64,000 nt of DNA from Candidatus Brocadiaceae bacterium. GTDB lineage: Bacteria; Planctomycetota; Brocadiia; SM23-32. Positions 6,928-15,641 of the stretch are shown piece by piece. Position numbers and translations under genes: made by a program. The notes under the pieces were generated by a model. That model saw nothing but the letters and a program-made list of their open reading frames with translations, did no database searches and was not told the DNA's origin. Numbering within the stretch: the first letter of the stretch is position 1; each line of letters begins with the position of its first letter. The stretch is from positions 1 to 64,000 of the forward strand of contig JAAYEJ010000059.1 of the NCBI GenBank assembly GCA_012728835.1, written 5' to 3'.

Positions 6928-8937
6928 ATGAACAAGTCACTCGCCATCGTGCTGGGTCTGTTGCTGGTCGCCGCGGTGCCCGTTCGAGCTGAGGTCAGCC
7001 TGTCGCCGGCCTTCGGGGATCACATGGTGCTTCAGCGCGGCGTCAAGGCGCCGGTCTGGGGCCGGGCGGCGCCGGGCGAGCAGGTGACCGTGGCCATCGC
7101 CGGCAGGACGGCAGAGGCGACCGCCGACGCCGATGGACTCTGGCAGGCCGCCGTTGGGCCGCTGGAGGCCGGCGGGCCGCACAGGCTGTCGGTCAGCGCA
7201 GGGCAGGAGACGTTGACGCTCGGCAACGTGCTGGTGGGGGACGTGTGGATCTGCTCGGGCCAGTCCAACATGGAATGGCCGCTCTTTCGGGCCCGTGACG
7301 GCGCCGACGAGGTGGCCGCGGCGGAATGGCCACGCATCCGCCTGTTCACTGTGGCGAAGAACGTATCCCGGACCCCCATCCGCTCGTTGACGGGGCAGTG
7401 GAGCGAATGCAGCCCTGCGACCGCCGGCAGCTTCTCGGCGGTGGGCTACTTCTTCGGGCGCGAGCTTCTCGGCGAACTGGACGTTCCGATCGGTCTGATC
7501 GATTCCTCCTGGGGCGGAACCGTGGCCGAGGCCTGGACCCGCTACGAAGTGCTGCAGGCGGATGACGTGCTCCGTCCGATCGTGGAACGCTTCGAGAAGC
7601 TCCTTGCCGAATGGCCCACCCGCCGGATCGAATACGAGAGGCAGTTGGCCGAGTGGGAGGCGGCCAACTACTTCCCCGAGCCGGTCAACGAGGGCCTGGT
7701 CAAGGGCTGGGCCGCGCCGGAATTCGACGACTCGGAATGGGCCGAGATGTCGGTCCCCGGCGCGTGGGAGGGATCCGGGCAGCAGATCGATGGCGTCGTC
7801 TGGTACCGTCGCGCCGTGGATATCCCTGCCGACTGGGCGGGCAAGGGTCTGGCGCTGGGTCTGGGCACAATCGACGACGCGGACGTGGCCTACTTCAACG
7901 GTACCCAGGTGGGCGAGACGCGGAGGGACACGCCCAATGCCTACCGGCTGCCCCGCACGTACACGGTGCCCGGGGGACTCGTGAGGGCCGGCCGGGCCGT
8001 CATTGCCGTGCGGGTCTACGACCGTTACGGAGCGGGTGGGTTCACGGGCACGCCGGCGACGATGCGCCTGAAGCTCCTGGGGGGCGCCCACGACGGGTTG
8101 GCTCTCGACGGCCAGTGGCGGTACGCTCCGGGTGCCCACCGTGAGCAGCCGGCGGAGTATCCCCCCAGGCCTCGCGCCCCGCAGGGGCCGGAGGACGCCA
8201 ACTCGCCGGCCGGGCTCTACAACGCGATGATCAACCCGCTCATGCCGATGGCCATCAAGGGCGTCATCTGGTACCAGGGCGAGTCGAACGGGTGGCGGGC
8301 CGAGCAGTACCAGACGCTCTTTCCCGCGATGATCCGCTGCTGGCGCCATGCCTGGGGCCAGGGCGACTTCCCCTTCCTGTTCGTCCAGTTGGCGAACTTC
8401 ACGCAGATGCAGCAGGACCCCGTCCAGCCGCAGGATGCGTGGCCGGAACTCCGCGAGGCCCAATCGATGGCGCTCGCTGAGCCGAACACCGGCATGGCCG
8501 TCATCATCGACATCGGTGCGGCGGACGACATCCACCCCCTCAACAAGCAGGAGGTGGGGCGGCGTCTCGCACTGGCCGCCCTGAAGGTGGCCTACGGCCA
8601 CGACCTCGTCTACTCGGGGCCGATGTTCGACTCCATGAAGGTCGAAGGCAACAGCGTGGTTCTGAGCTTCCAGCACGTCGGCAGCGGGCTGTGTACCAGG
8701 GACGGGGGACCGCTGAAGGGGTTCATCGTCGCGGGCCAGGACCGCGTGTTCCATTGGGCCGAGGCCCGAATCGAGGGGGACACGGTCGTCGTGCGCTGCG
8801 ACGAGGTGGCCGCGCCGGCGGCCGTGCGCTACGCATGGGCGAACAACCCGATCTGCAACCTCCAGAACCGCGAGGGCCTGCCGGCCTCACCGTTCCGCAC
8901 CGACACCTGGCGCGGCCTGACGGCCGGGAACCGCTGA
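6928..8937 (+). CDS. Secreted sialate O-acetylesterase (SGNH family)
   Basis: A 669-residue exported esterase that removes O-acetyl groups from sialic acids or related acylated glycans. A signal peptide covers about residues 1-22 (cleavage after VRA). An N-terminal beta domain is followed by CSGQSNMEWPL with the nucleophilic Ser, an inserted jelly-roll segment around residues 230-390 (WYRRAVDIP...), then WYQGESN and the terminal DDIHPL Asp/His motif of the SGNH fold. ATG 6928 follows GGGGAGGG and starts directly at the signal peptide. This architecture is common in planctomycete and Bacteroidetes glycan utilisation. The true substrate may be an acetylated polysaccharide other than sialoglycan. 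Confidence 0.92.
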   Translation: MNKSLAIVLGLLLVAAVPVRAEVSLSPAFGDHMVLQRGVKAPVWGRAAPGEQVTVAIAGRTAEATADADGLWQAAVGPLEAGGPHRLSVSAGQETLTLGNVLVGDVWICSGQSNMEWPLFRARDGADEVAAAEWPRIRLFTVAKNVSRTPIRSLTGQWSECSPATAGSFSAVGYFFGRELLGELDVPIGLIDSSWGGTVAEAWTRYEVLQADDVLRPIVERFEKLLAEWPTRRIEYERQLAEWEAANYFPEPVNEGLVKGWAAPEFDDSEWAEMSVPGAWEGSGQQIDGVVWYRRAVDIPADWAGKGLALGLGTIDDADVAYFNGTQVGETRRDTPNAYRLPRTYTVPGGLVRAGRAVIAVRVYDRYGAGGFTGTPATMRLKLLGGAHDGLALDGQWRYAPGAHREQPAEYPPRPRAPQGPEDANSPAGLYNAMINPLMPMAIKGVIWYQGESNGWRAEQYQTLFPAMIRCWRHAWGQGDFPFLFVQLANFTQMQQDPVQPQDAWPELREAQSMALAEPNTGMAVIIDIGAADDIHPLNKQEVGRRLALAALKVAYGHDLVYSGPMFDSMKVEGNSVVLSFQHVGSGLCTRDGGPLKGFIVAGQDRVFHWAEARIEGDTVVVRCDEVAAPAAVRYAWANNPICNLQNREGLPASPFRTDTWRGLTAGNR

Positions 8938-9071
8938 CTCCGGAGACACGGAGCCGCGGAGCGCTGCCGGCGGGAGTTGCCCACCGGGTAGAGCCGGGCT
9001 GGGCGAGCAAGGTCGGGCCGTGCGGCGAGCGGCGGCCAGTGCCACTGTCGATGCCTTCGCCGAGCCCGGTG

Positions 9072-9974
9072 TCAGCGCATCAGCAACAGGCTGAGGGCCA
9101 TCACGGCCATGCCGCCGACGAGGCCGAGCAGGCTGTCGTGGCCTTTGCCATAGGCGCGGCTGGTGGGCAGCAGTTCGTCCAGGCTGATGTAGACCATGAT
9201 GCCGGCCACGCCGCCGAAGAGGACTCCCAGCACCTCCGGCGGTACGACGCTGACCGTGCCGCCCACCACGAGCCGGAGCCCCAGGTAGGCGACGAGGGCC
9301 CCCGCCGGTTCGGCCAGGCCGCTGAGCACGGAGTAGACGAACGCCGTCCGGCGTTTGCCCGTGGCGTAGTAGATGGGCACCGAGACGCTGACGCCCTCGG
9401 GGATGTTGTGCAGCGCGACGGCGACGGCAATCGCCGCCCCCAGCTGGGGGTCGGCCAGCGCGGCCATGAAGGTCGCCAGGCCCTCGGGGAAGTTGTGGAT
9501 CGCGATTGCGAGCGCCGTGAACAGGCCCATGCGCATCAGCCGGTGGTCCGGCGAATGATCGTGCGGCCCCTGGTGCGCACCCGTGCCGTCGGCGGCGGGC
9601 GCGCCGGGCGCGGGGGGGCGTGCGTGGGGGTCCCGCAGTGGGGCGGACTCGGCGGCCGAGTGCAGGTCGTGCGGGTTCTCGGCTGCCGGGATCAGGGCGT
9701 CGATGAGGCCGATCAGCGCGATGCCGCCGAAGAACGCGCCCACGCCGATCCAGTCGCCCGTCGGCTCCCCGTAGGCGCCCGTCAGTTGTTCGGTGCCCTT
9801 GAACAGGATCTCGACGAACGACACGTAGAGCATCACGCCGGCGGAGAACCCGGTGGCGACCGACAGGAACCGGTAGTTCGACCGCCGGGTGAAGAACGCG
9901 ATGACGCTGCCGATGCCCGTGGCCATCCCGGCAAACAGCGTCAGGCCCAGCGCAATCCACACGTTCCCTGCCAT
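9072..9974 (-). CDS. ZIP-family divalent metal transporter (ZupT-like)
   Basis: A 300-residue inner-membrane protein of about eight helices importing zinc or other divalent cations. The two ZIP signatures HNFPEG and HNIPEG lie in the fourth and fifth helices, and a His/Asp-rich cytoplasmic loop ([16 protein letters not shown]) precedes them. The start at 9974 is preceded by GGAGAGG; an earlier Met would add an atypical Cys/Arg-rich lead. It is monocistronic and divergent from the UroD-like gene. Zinc repression would be expected of the family, but no clear Zur site is visible here. Confidence 0.92.
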   Translation of the reverse strand: MAGNVWIALGLTLFAGMATGIGSVIAFFTRRSNYRFLSVATGFSAGVMLYVSFVEILFKGTEQLTGAYGEPTGDWIGVGAFFGGIALIGLIDALIPAAENPHDLHSAAESAPLRDPHARPPAPGAPAADGTGAHQGPHDHSPDHRLMRMGLFTALAIAIHNFPEGLATFMAALADPQLGAAIAVAVALHNIPEGVSVSVPIYYATGKRRTAFVYSVLSGLAEPAGALVAYLGLRLVVGGTVSVVPPEVLGVLFGGVAGIMVYISLDELLPTSRAYGKGHDSLLGLVGGMAVMALSLLLMR

Positions 9975-10019
9975 CCCGCGCCTCTCCAGGACCAGAACGC
10001 AGAACACACCGTTCGCTAC

Positions 10020-10048
10020 AGCCTACCGCATCCGCTCGCTGCCGTCGA
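10020..10048 (-). promoter_or_regulatory. Promoter of the ZIP transporter
   Basis: On the minus strand, TCGACG, a 17-base spacer and TAGGCT. It lies about 46 bases upstream of the start and faces away from the UroD-like gene. Confidence 0.4.
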
Positions 10049-10089
10049 GTCGGGCCGCCAGCGTCGCCGGCGCACGGGCCGTGCGTCTG

Positions 10090-10118
10090 TTGCGGCCCCG
10101 GTGCGGCGGTGGCACAAT
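10090..10118 (+). promoter_or_regulatory. Promoter of the UroD-like gene
   Basis: TTGCGG (10090-10095), a 17-base spacer and CACAAT (10113-10118), about 60 bases before the proposed GTG start. Confidence 0.45.
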
Positions 10119-10177
10119 GGTCGTTCGTCACGTTGCGCGCCGGGTGTCGTCGTGGTTCCATGCCATTGGAGATGGCG

Positions 10178-11191
10178 GTGAACAGGAAGGAACGTGTCCA
10201 AGCCGTGCTGGCCGGCCGCAGGCCCGATCGGGCGCCCGTGAGCTTCTGGCACCATTTCCCGGCAGACGCGGCCGCCGGGCAGCCGGCCGTCGATGCCCAC
10301 ATGCGGCACCTGGAGGCCTACGACCTCGACTTCCTGAAGATCATGGGGGACAACGGCTACCCGCGGCCCAAACCCATCGTCACTTCGATCGGGGACCTGG
10401 GGAGTTTCCAGGTACTGAACGGTGACGAAGGCCCCTTCGAGATGCAGCTCGGTCTGATCCGAGGCCTGCGGACGCGTCTCGGGCCCGACGTGCTGTGCTG
10501 TACGACCCTCTTCAACGCGTGGACGGTCCTGCGGCGCTGCCTGGGAGACGCGGACATGCCCCCCGTGCCCGGCGGGGGCGGGGCCGACCCGCGCGACGAT
10601 GCCATCAAGGGTTGGCTCGAACAGGACAGGCCCGCCTTCGTCGAGGCCCTTGATCGGGTTGCCCGGTCGCTGGCGAACTTCGCGGCCCGGTGCGTCGAGG
10701 CCGGGGCGGACGGCGTCTTCCTCTCCTGCCGTGAGGACTGGGTCGAGGGGCCCGGCGGCCCGGGGACCTACGAAGAACTCGTGCGCCCGCGCGACCTGCT
10801 GATCCTGGACGCCGTCAAGGACGCGACGTTCAACGTCCTGCACGTCTGCGGCACGCCCATCGACTTCCGGCGCTTCAACGACTACCCCGTCCACGTGGTC
10901 AACTGGCCCGACCGGCAGTGCGGCCCCAGCATCGCCTCCGTGAAGGACTGGCTCCGGCCCGCCATCTGCGGCGGAGTCAACAACCTCACGACGATGCCGA
11001 AGGGCACGCCGCGGCAATGCGCGGACGAGGTGCGCGACGCCCTGCGCCAGGCGGGCGAACGGCCCATCATCATCGGCGCCGGCTGCACCTACGACCCCGC
11101 CGCCGTCCCCGCCGAGAACCTCCGCGCCATCCGCCGCGCGGTCGGCGATCAGGCGTTCCCTCACGGCGCTACGTACTCGCCGAGAGGTTGA
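10178..11191 (+). CDS. UroD/MtaA-type methyltransferase-like protein
   Basis: A 337-residue TIM-barrel protein of the uroporphyrinogen decarboxylase superfamily. It opens with the typical MNRKERVQAVL and has a VLHVCGTP strand where His222 and Cys224, together with Cys303 (GAGCTY), form the HxC...C zinc pattern of corrinoid:thiol methyltransferases. That favours a methyl-transfer role over heme synthesis. GTG 10178 is chosen because GGAG lies six bases upstream; the ATG at 10172 is too close to that site. No corrinoid protein or heme genes adjoin it. The 3' end overlaps the convergent methyltransferase gene by 23 bases. Confidence 0.82.
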   Translation: MNRKERVQAVLAGRRPDRAPVSFWHHFPADAAAGQPAVDAHMRHLEAYDLDFLKIMGDNGYPRPKPIVTSIGDLGSFQVLNGDEGPFEMQLGLIRGLRTRLGPDVLCCTTLFNAWTVLRRCLGDADMPPVPGGGGADPRDDAIKGWLEQDRPAFVEALDRVARSLANFAARCVEAGADGVFLSCREDWVEGPGGPGTYEELVRPRDLLILDAVKDATFNVLHVCGTPIDFRRFNDYPVHVVNWPDRQCGPSIASVKDWLRPAICGGVNNLTTMPKGTPRQCADEVRDALRQAGERPIIIGAGCTYDPAAVPAENLRAIRRAVGDQAFPHGATYSPRG

Positions 11192-11945
11192 TCCGGCGGA
11201 AGGTCTCGAAGCAGCGGCCGTCCGGCCGGCGCGTCTCCTCGATCATCCGGCGGATGACGTGCGCGCGGAGGGCCTCCTTCTCGCCCGCCGGCACGCGCGC
11301 CAGGAAGGGGACAAGGCTCGGCTGATCGACCCAGCGCACCATCGCGTCCACGTCGGGGAAGAAACGGTCCGCGTTCTCGGCCCACACGCGCGCCTCGCCC
11401 GGGCCGCTTTCGGCCACGAGCGCCGCGTACTCCTCGAGCGGCGGCATGTACCACGGCCATTCGAAGCGGGCGAAATGGAGGGCGAACCGCTCCGTCGCCA
11501 TCGCTTCGCGCACCACGCGGAAGAAGTGGGAGCAGTTCCCCTCGCCCGCGAAGTTGAACCGCACGTGCCCAGCCGGGCGCAGCGCGCGGCGCACGTTCGC
11601 GAGCAGCCGCCGGTGGTCCTTCACCCAGTGCAGCGTGGCGTTCGAAACGACTACGTCGAACCGGGACTGGAAGTCGATCTCGTTGATGTCCATCCGCAGG
11701 AACTGCAGGTTCGGGCGGGCCTTCGGCAGCGCGGCGTCGATCATGCCCTGCGAGGCGTCGATGCCCACGACCTGCCCGCGCGGCACGAGGTCGGCGATGC
11801 GGGCCGTGAGCGTGCCGTCGCCGCTGCCGAGGTCGAGCACGCACTCATCGCCCTGGAGTGCCAGCTCGGCGATCAGCACGGCGCCCCATTCCTTCTGGTG
11901 CGTGGACGCCTGCTCGTATCTGCGGCCGTCGAATTCGTGTGCCAT
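11169..11945 (-). CDS. Class I SAM-dependent methyltransferase (trans-aconitate methyltransferase-like)
   Basis: A 258-residue cytoplasmic methyltransferase. VLDLGSGDGTLT is motif I, GIDASQGMID motif II, and VVSNATLHWV with RPAGHVRF later motifs; layout and length match the trans-aconitate 2-methyltransferase group, but substrate is not determined by these. It starts at ATG 11945 (MAHEFDGRRYEQ), where the family normally begins; a longer upstream frame would invade the isomerase-like gene. It follows that gene by 17 bases on the same strand, suggesting one transcript. Confidence 0.82.
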   Translation of the reverse strand: MAHEFDGRRYEQASTHQKEWGAVLIAELALQGDECVLDLGSGDGTLTARIADLVPRGQVVGIDASQGMIDAALPKARPNLQFLRMDINEIDFQSRFDVVVSNATLHWVKDHRRLLANVRRALRPAGHVRFNFAGEGNCSHFFRVVREAMATERFALHFARFEWPWYMPPLEEYAALVAESGPGEARVWAENADRFFPDVDAMVRWVDQPSLVPFLARVPAGEKEALRAHVIRRMIEETRRPDGRCFETFRRINLSAST

Positions 11946-11962
11946 GCGGGCGGGCGATTCAG

Positions 11963-13120
11963 TTACTCGACGGGCGGCATGGGCGAGAGCTTCACGCCCT
12001 CCGGGCTGCGGGCGCGGATCAGCATCGCTTCGATCAGCCCCCGGTTGCGGTCGGGGCGTGTCGTGCACGCGATGACCTGCTCGTGGTCGAGCCGGTTGAT
12101 CCGCTCGTTCATCGACTTCAGGGCGTCCATGCAGTTGATGAGTGCGCGCTGGACCGGCATCCGCTCCGGGTTCAGGTCCAGGCCGAAGTAGCCCTTGTAG
12201 CCGTGCATCTTCAGGACGTAGAGTGCGGCCTCGGCCTGGTCCGGGCTGATGGCGCCGACGTTCTGGTCCTGGTCGTAGTTTCCGAGCGGTTGGGCGTTCC
12301 AGTGCGTGTGGAACAGCCGCCCGTACTCCATCACCAGGCTGAAGGCGTACGGCAGGTCCTCGAAGCCCATCAGGACGTGCCCGACCTCGGGGTTGAGGCC
12401 GATGAGCGCCTCGCCCTTGTCGAGCAGCCTGCGGTTCTCGGGGTTCTTCAGGAGCGCCTCGGTCTTCATGCCCATCAGGAGGCCTTCGGGCGTGGTGCCG
12501 TACAGGATGTGGCCCCGCGGCTCGTAGGGCTTGGGCTCCTCGGCCACGCGCACGCCGGGCACGGCGTCCATGGCCTCGGCCAGTCCCTCGCAGAAGCGGT
12601 CCCTGGCGGCCGTCAGGTCGATGCCGAACGGATTCTCATAGCCGTCGATTCCGGGCCAGACGATGGCGAAGTCGCTCTGGATGCGCTTGTTGAGTTCGAG
12701 GGTGGTCTTCGTGCGCCGGATGGCGGCGCGGCGCACCTTGGGGATGGGGCTGCTGAGGGCGCCGAACTCGAACTGGGCGTCGTAGAAGAGGTTCGGCACG
12801 ATGGTGATCAGACGGATGCCGGTCTCGCGGCCGAACCGGACGTAGCGGTCGATGTTCTCCTCGTTGACCTCGTTCGGGTAGTGCGCTTCGAGGCCGCAGA
12901 GGCCGTGCCTGGCCAGCGGGGCGGCTGTTTCGAACACGCGGTCCAGCCACTCGTCCGGCCCCGGCTTCTCGACGTACTTGTCGTGGAACCGCCCGCCGCC
13001 GGGCCAGAAAAACCAGACGCCGGCGGAGAATTTCAGGTCGAGTTCAAAGCTCTGCAGGTGCTTGATGAGCGCCTGCGGCGTCCGTCGCCGTGCCTGCTGT
13101 CTGGTGCTGACGCGGGGCAT
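11963..13120 (-). CDS. Xylose isomerase-like TIM-barrel sugar isomerase
   Basis: A 385-residue protein of the xylose isomerase fold, probably a metal-dependent aldose/ketose isomerase. Conserved stretches include GGRFHDKYVEKPGP, LEAHYPNEV, the ligand-bearing EEPKPYEPRG, GLNPEVGHVLM and NYDQDQNVG. Length matches bacterial xylose isomerases, but sequence details differ from classical XylA, so sugar specificity is open. ATG 13120 follows AGGAGGCGGCG. It is transcribed from a divergent promoter region shared with ricT and precedes the methyltransferase gene. Confidence 0.82.
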   Translation of the reverse strand: MPRVSTRQQARRRTPQALIKHLQSFELDLKFSAGVWFFWPGGGRFHDKYVEKPGPDEWLDRVFETAAPLARHGLCGLEAHYPNEVNEENIDRYVRFGRETGIRLITIVPNLFYDAQFEFGALSSPIPKVRRAAIRRTKTTLELNKRIQSDFAIVWPGIDGYENPFGIDLTAARDRFCEGLAEAMDAVPGVRVAEEPKPYEPRGHILYGTTPEGLLMGMKTEALLKNPENRRLLDKGEALIGLNPEVGHVLMGFEDLPYAFSLVMEYGRLFHTHWNAQPLGNYDQDQNVGAISPDQAEAALYVLKMHGYKGYFGLDLNPERMPVQRALINCMDALKSMNERINRLDHEQVIACTTRPDRNRGLIEAMLIRARSPEGVKLSPMPPVE

Positions 13121-13178
13121 CGCCGCCTCCTTGACCGAGGTGGGAACCGAGGGATCCGGTACCTTCTTCGCGCAGTGC

Positions 13179-13206
13179 ATGGTAGCAGAGGGCCGGCGCG
13201 GGTCAA
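13179..13206 (-). promoter_or_regulatory. Promoter of the sugar isomerase gene
   Basis: On the minus strand, TTGACC, a 16-base spacer and TACCAT, about 60 bases upstream of the ATG at 13120. Confidence 0.5.
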
Positions 13207-13247
13207 GTGCGAGCGTCTCCCCGCTGACGGGCCGACCGGATCTTCAC

Positions 13248-13276
13248 TCAACGTGCGGGCCGGTCTGCGGTATAAT
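13248..13276 (+). promoter_or_regulatory. Promoter of ricT
   Basis: A consensus TATAAT (13271-13276) with a weak TCAACG -35 at 17 bases spacing, about 60 bases before ATG 13342. It is divergent from the isomerase promoter. Confidence 0.5.
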
Positions 13277-13341
13277 GGTTGCGGCGGCCCCGGCCGGAAG
13301 GGCGCGGCCGACGGCGTTCAGCGAGCCCAGAGATCGAGCCC

Positions 13342-14145
13342 ATGGCGACAACCGCCTTCGTACGATATGGAATCATGGACAAGACGGAGCCGTTCTCGGC
13401 TCCGGACAACGTCCTGCAGGTCAACGACGAAGTGATCGTCCGCACGCAACGCGGTGTCGAGTGGGGGCGGGTGGTGCTGCTGCAGCCGCAGAAGCCCGGC
13501 AAGGGGCGCATGGCGGGCGAGGTGCTGCGCGCCGTGACGGCGGCCGACGCGGAGAAGCACGCCGACATCGTGGACCGTCAGGAGATCGAGGAACTCAAGT
13601 GCTGCCGGAGGCTCGTCAAGGAGCACGAGCTGCCGATGAAGGTCGTCGGAGTCGAGCACCTGTTCGGCGGCACGAAGATCATCTTCTACTTCCTGGCCGA
13701 GGGCCGGGTCGACTTTCGCGATCTGGTCAAGGACCTGGCCAAGGCCTATCGTACCCGCATCGAGATGCGGCAGATCGGCGTGCGGGACGAGGCGCGTCTG
13801 ATGGGGCAGCTCGGGCCCTGCGGCAAGGAGCTGTGCTGCCGCACCTTCCTGACCGCGCTCAAGCCCGTGCCGATGAAACTGGCCAAGGATCAGAAGTCGA
13901 CGCTCGATCCGGCCAAGATCAGCGGCACCTGCGGGCGGCTGAAATGCTGCCTGAAGTTCGAGGAGGAGACCTACCGCGAGTTCAAGCGGAATCTCCCGCG
14001 GCGGGGCACGAAGGTCAGGACGCGGCAGGGCGACGGGGTCGTGGTGGACTACGAGATCATCACGCAGACGGTCGAGGTGGATATGGGGAAGGGCGAACGG
14101 CAGAAGTTCCCCCTGGAGGAACTGCAGTTCGACCACGAGCGGTAG
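13342..14145 (+). CDS. ricT: PSP1 C-terminal domain protein, RicT/YaaT-like
   Basis: A 267-residue cytoplasmic protein. The PSP1 domain (about residues 60-200) contains conserved cysteines in GPCGKELCCRTF and GTCGRLKCCLKFE, which in RicT help bind iron-sulfur clusters. In Bacillus the Ric proteins assist RNase Y-dependent mRNA maturation and development; in other phyla the role is less defined. The basic C-terminal part, including GTKVRTRQGDGVVVDYE, is an SH3-like strand. ATG 13342 starts at MATTAFVRYG as in homologs. It stands alone, followed by a small membrane-protein gene with its own promoter. Confidence 0.88.
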   Translation: MATTAFVRYGIMDKTEPFSAPDNVLQVNDEVIVRTQRGVEWGRVVLLQPQKPGKGRMAGEVLRAVTAADAEKHADIVDRQEIEELKCCRRLVKEHELPMKVVGVEHLFGGTKIIFYFLAEGRVDFRDLVKDLAKAYRTRIEMRQIGVRDEARLMGQLGPCGKELCCRTFLTALKPVPMKLAKDQKSTLDPAKISGTCGRLKCCLKFEEETYREFKRNLPRRGTKVRTRQGDGVVVDYEIITQTVEVDMGKGERQKFPLEELQFDHER

Positions 14146-14160
14146 CCGCCGCGCGATCCC

Positions 14161-14189
14161 TTGACACGGCCGTCGGCACGTTCTACACT
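14161..14189 (+). promoter_or_regulatory. Near-consensus sigma-70 promoter
   Basis: TTGACA (14161-14166), 17 bases, TACACT (14184-14189). One of the best promoters in the window; it drives the 61-residue membrane protein at 14253 with a leader of about 57 bases. Confidence 0.7.
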
Positions 14190-14252
14190 TGCCGGTGTGC
14201 GGTTGGCGCAAGGCGGCCGCGCGTGGGCCTTCGAGGAGTTGTGAGGGGACAT

Positions 14253-14438
14253 ATGCTGCGCCCAAGAACCCTGGGGAAGATCGCCATCGGGGTGCTGGTA
14301 TTCTGCTGTCTGGCCACCGCCTTCCTGTTCGCGCTCGAGGTGAAGAACGAGGCGACCCTCTACAAAGGGTTCCGTGCCGTCGCCTATGCGGTCATGGGAG
14401 TGGCGTTCGCCATCGTCTACCGGTACTTCGAGGACTGA
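14253..14438 (+). CDS. Small two-helix membrane protein
   Basis: A 61-residue protein of unknown function. It has a basic N-terminus (LRPRTLGK), a helix at about 9-28 (IAIGVLVFCCLATAFLFALE), a short polar loop with KNEATLYKG, and a second helix at about 41-57. The GTGAGGGGAC ribosome site, near-consensus promoter and clean two-helix translation support a real gene. It may be a small regulator or subunit of a membrane complex. I do not recognise a family. Confidence 0.65.
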   Translation: MLRPRTLGKIAIGVLVFCCLATAFLFALEVKNEATLYKGFRAVAYAVMGVAFAIVYRYFED

Positions 14439-14515
14439 CGAGCCCCCCGTACCCGGCCGAAGCGTGCGGCGTCTTCCGCGTGCGGTATCCCCCGTGCCGC
14501 ACCGGCCCCGGGCGC

Positions 14516-15265
14516 CTATTCCTCCTCGCCGCCCTCCGTCGTGTCCGGCGCCGGTGCCGGTTCCTCCTCCCGTCCGGTGCGGCCTTCCTTCTGGCGCATG
14601 TCCGAGAACAGGGGCTCGACGGTGATGATGTTCTCCCGGCGTCCGTCCGGATCGAAGGAAGCGGACGGCCGGGTGGGCTTCCGGTGGCTGCTGAAGGGGC
14701 TGGACGGCCCCGGCGGCGCGGCGACATCGTGCAGGATCTCCTCCTGGACGGCCTCCAGCGCGGCCAGGACCGTGCTCTCGACGGTCGTCAGGGAGTCGGC
14801 GACGAGCTGCCGGACGGCCTCCCGAAGCTCCCGTTCCAGGGTCGAGAAGTCGCCGCGGAACTCCCCCACGTGCTTGGCCAGGGCCTCGGCCGTCTGTGCG
14901 CCCTTTCGTGCATCCGCCGCGACCGCCTCCAGCTTCTCCTCGAGCGACTGCAGATCACGTCGCAGCGCCTCCACGTTGCGCCGGGCCTGACGAAGCTCCG
15001 CGGCCTGGGCCTCGGCGGCGGTCTTCCATGCCTCCCGGGCCTCGATCATCTCCCCGCTGGTTCGCTCCTCCAGTTCGTCCACCCGGCCCTGAAGCTCGCC
15101 CGCCACGCCGCTGAAGTGCGACTCGACGCCCTTGAGGCCGCCGCCGAGCGCGTTCACGCGCTCCCGGAACCTCTCCAGAGGGGCCATGAAGATCAGGCAG
15201 TAGGTGGCCATGCCGAGCGCCGTCAGGCTCGTGACGATCAGTACCACGCCCAACCATCGGTCCAT
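14516..15265 (-). CDS. Membrane-anchored coiled-coil protein
   Basis: A 249-residue protein with one N-terminal transmembrane helix (about residues 5-27), then a long heptad-rich coiled coil (about 30-165) and a low-complexity acidic, proline-rich tail ending in several glutamates. It resembles structural or RmuC/MCP-like scaffolds only in general shape; no enzymatic motif is seen. It is the second gene of a two-gene minus-strand unit, 23 bases after the small two-helix protein, so the two may form one membrane assembly. Confidence 0.7.
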   Translation of the reverse strand: MDRWLGVVLIVTSLTALGMATYCLIFMAPLERFRERVNALGGGLKGVESHFSGVAGELQGRVDELEERTSGEMIEAREAWKTAAEAQAAELRQARRNVEALRRDLQSLEEKLEAVAADARKGAQTAEALAKHVGEFRGDFSTLERELREAVRQLVADSLTTVESTVLAALEAVQEEILHDVAAPPGPSSPFSSHRKPTRPSASFDPDGRRENIITVEPLFSDMRQKEGRTGREEEPAPAPDTTEGGEEE

Positions 15266-15288
15266 CGCGTCGGCTCCTCCCCGCAGGG

Positions 15289-15516
15289 TTACGGTTCGTC
15301 CTGGCGGCCTGTGAACGCGCGATGCACGCGGCGGAACCTTCGCCAGAACACCACGGCCATCAGGATCAGCACGCCGACCAGCGCGGCCTGGCCCCAGACC
15401 GTGTCCCGCACGAATACCGTCAGGAAGAACAGCGCCCCGACCGACAGCAGAATCAGCAGGTCCTCCCCGCGGATGCCGGCCCGGGGGGCCTCTTCATTGT
15501 CCCACTCATGGGGCAC
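15289..15516 (-). CDS. Small two-helix membrane protein
   Basis: A 75-residue protein of unknown function with helices at about 20-40 and 45-62 and a basic C-terminus (RRFRRVHRAFTGRQ). GTG 15516 is chosen because GGAGG lies five bases upstream; a TTG nine codons earlier lacks such a site. It precedes the coiled-coil membrane protein by 23 bases and should be co-transcribed with it. Confidence 0.65.
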   Translation of the reverse strand: MPHEWDNEEAPRAGIRGEDLLILLSVGALFFLTVFVRDTVWGQAALVGVLILMAVVFWRRFRRVHRAFTGRQDEP

Positions 15517-15641
15517 GTGCGCCTCCGGGTGGACTCGGGGCAAGGCGAACGTCTATATTCTAACGGGGCACGCGGCCATGTCAACGCGGTCGGGCACCGA
15601 CCGGGCGGCGCGCCCGTTCCCGAATGCGGCAGGGCAGGGCG

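Noticed and set aside
8938-10181. 496-codon plus-strand frame over the ZIP gene
   Set aside because: It is antisense to the ZIP transporter, whose membrane helices and HNFPEG/HNIPEG motifs are clear.
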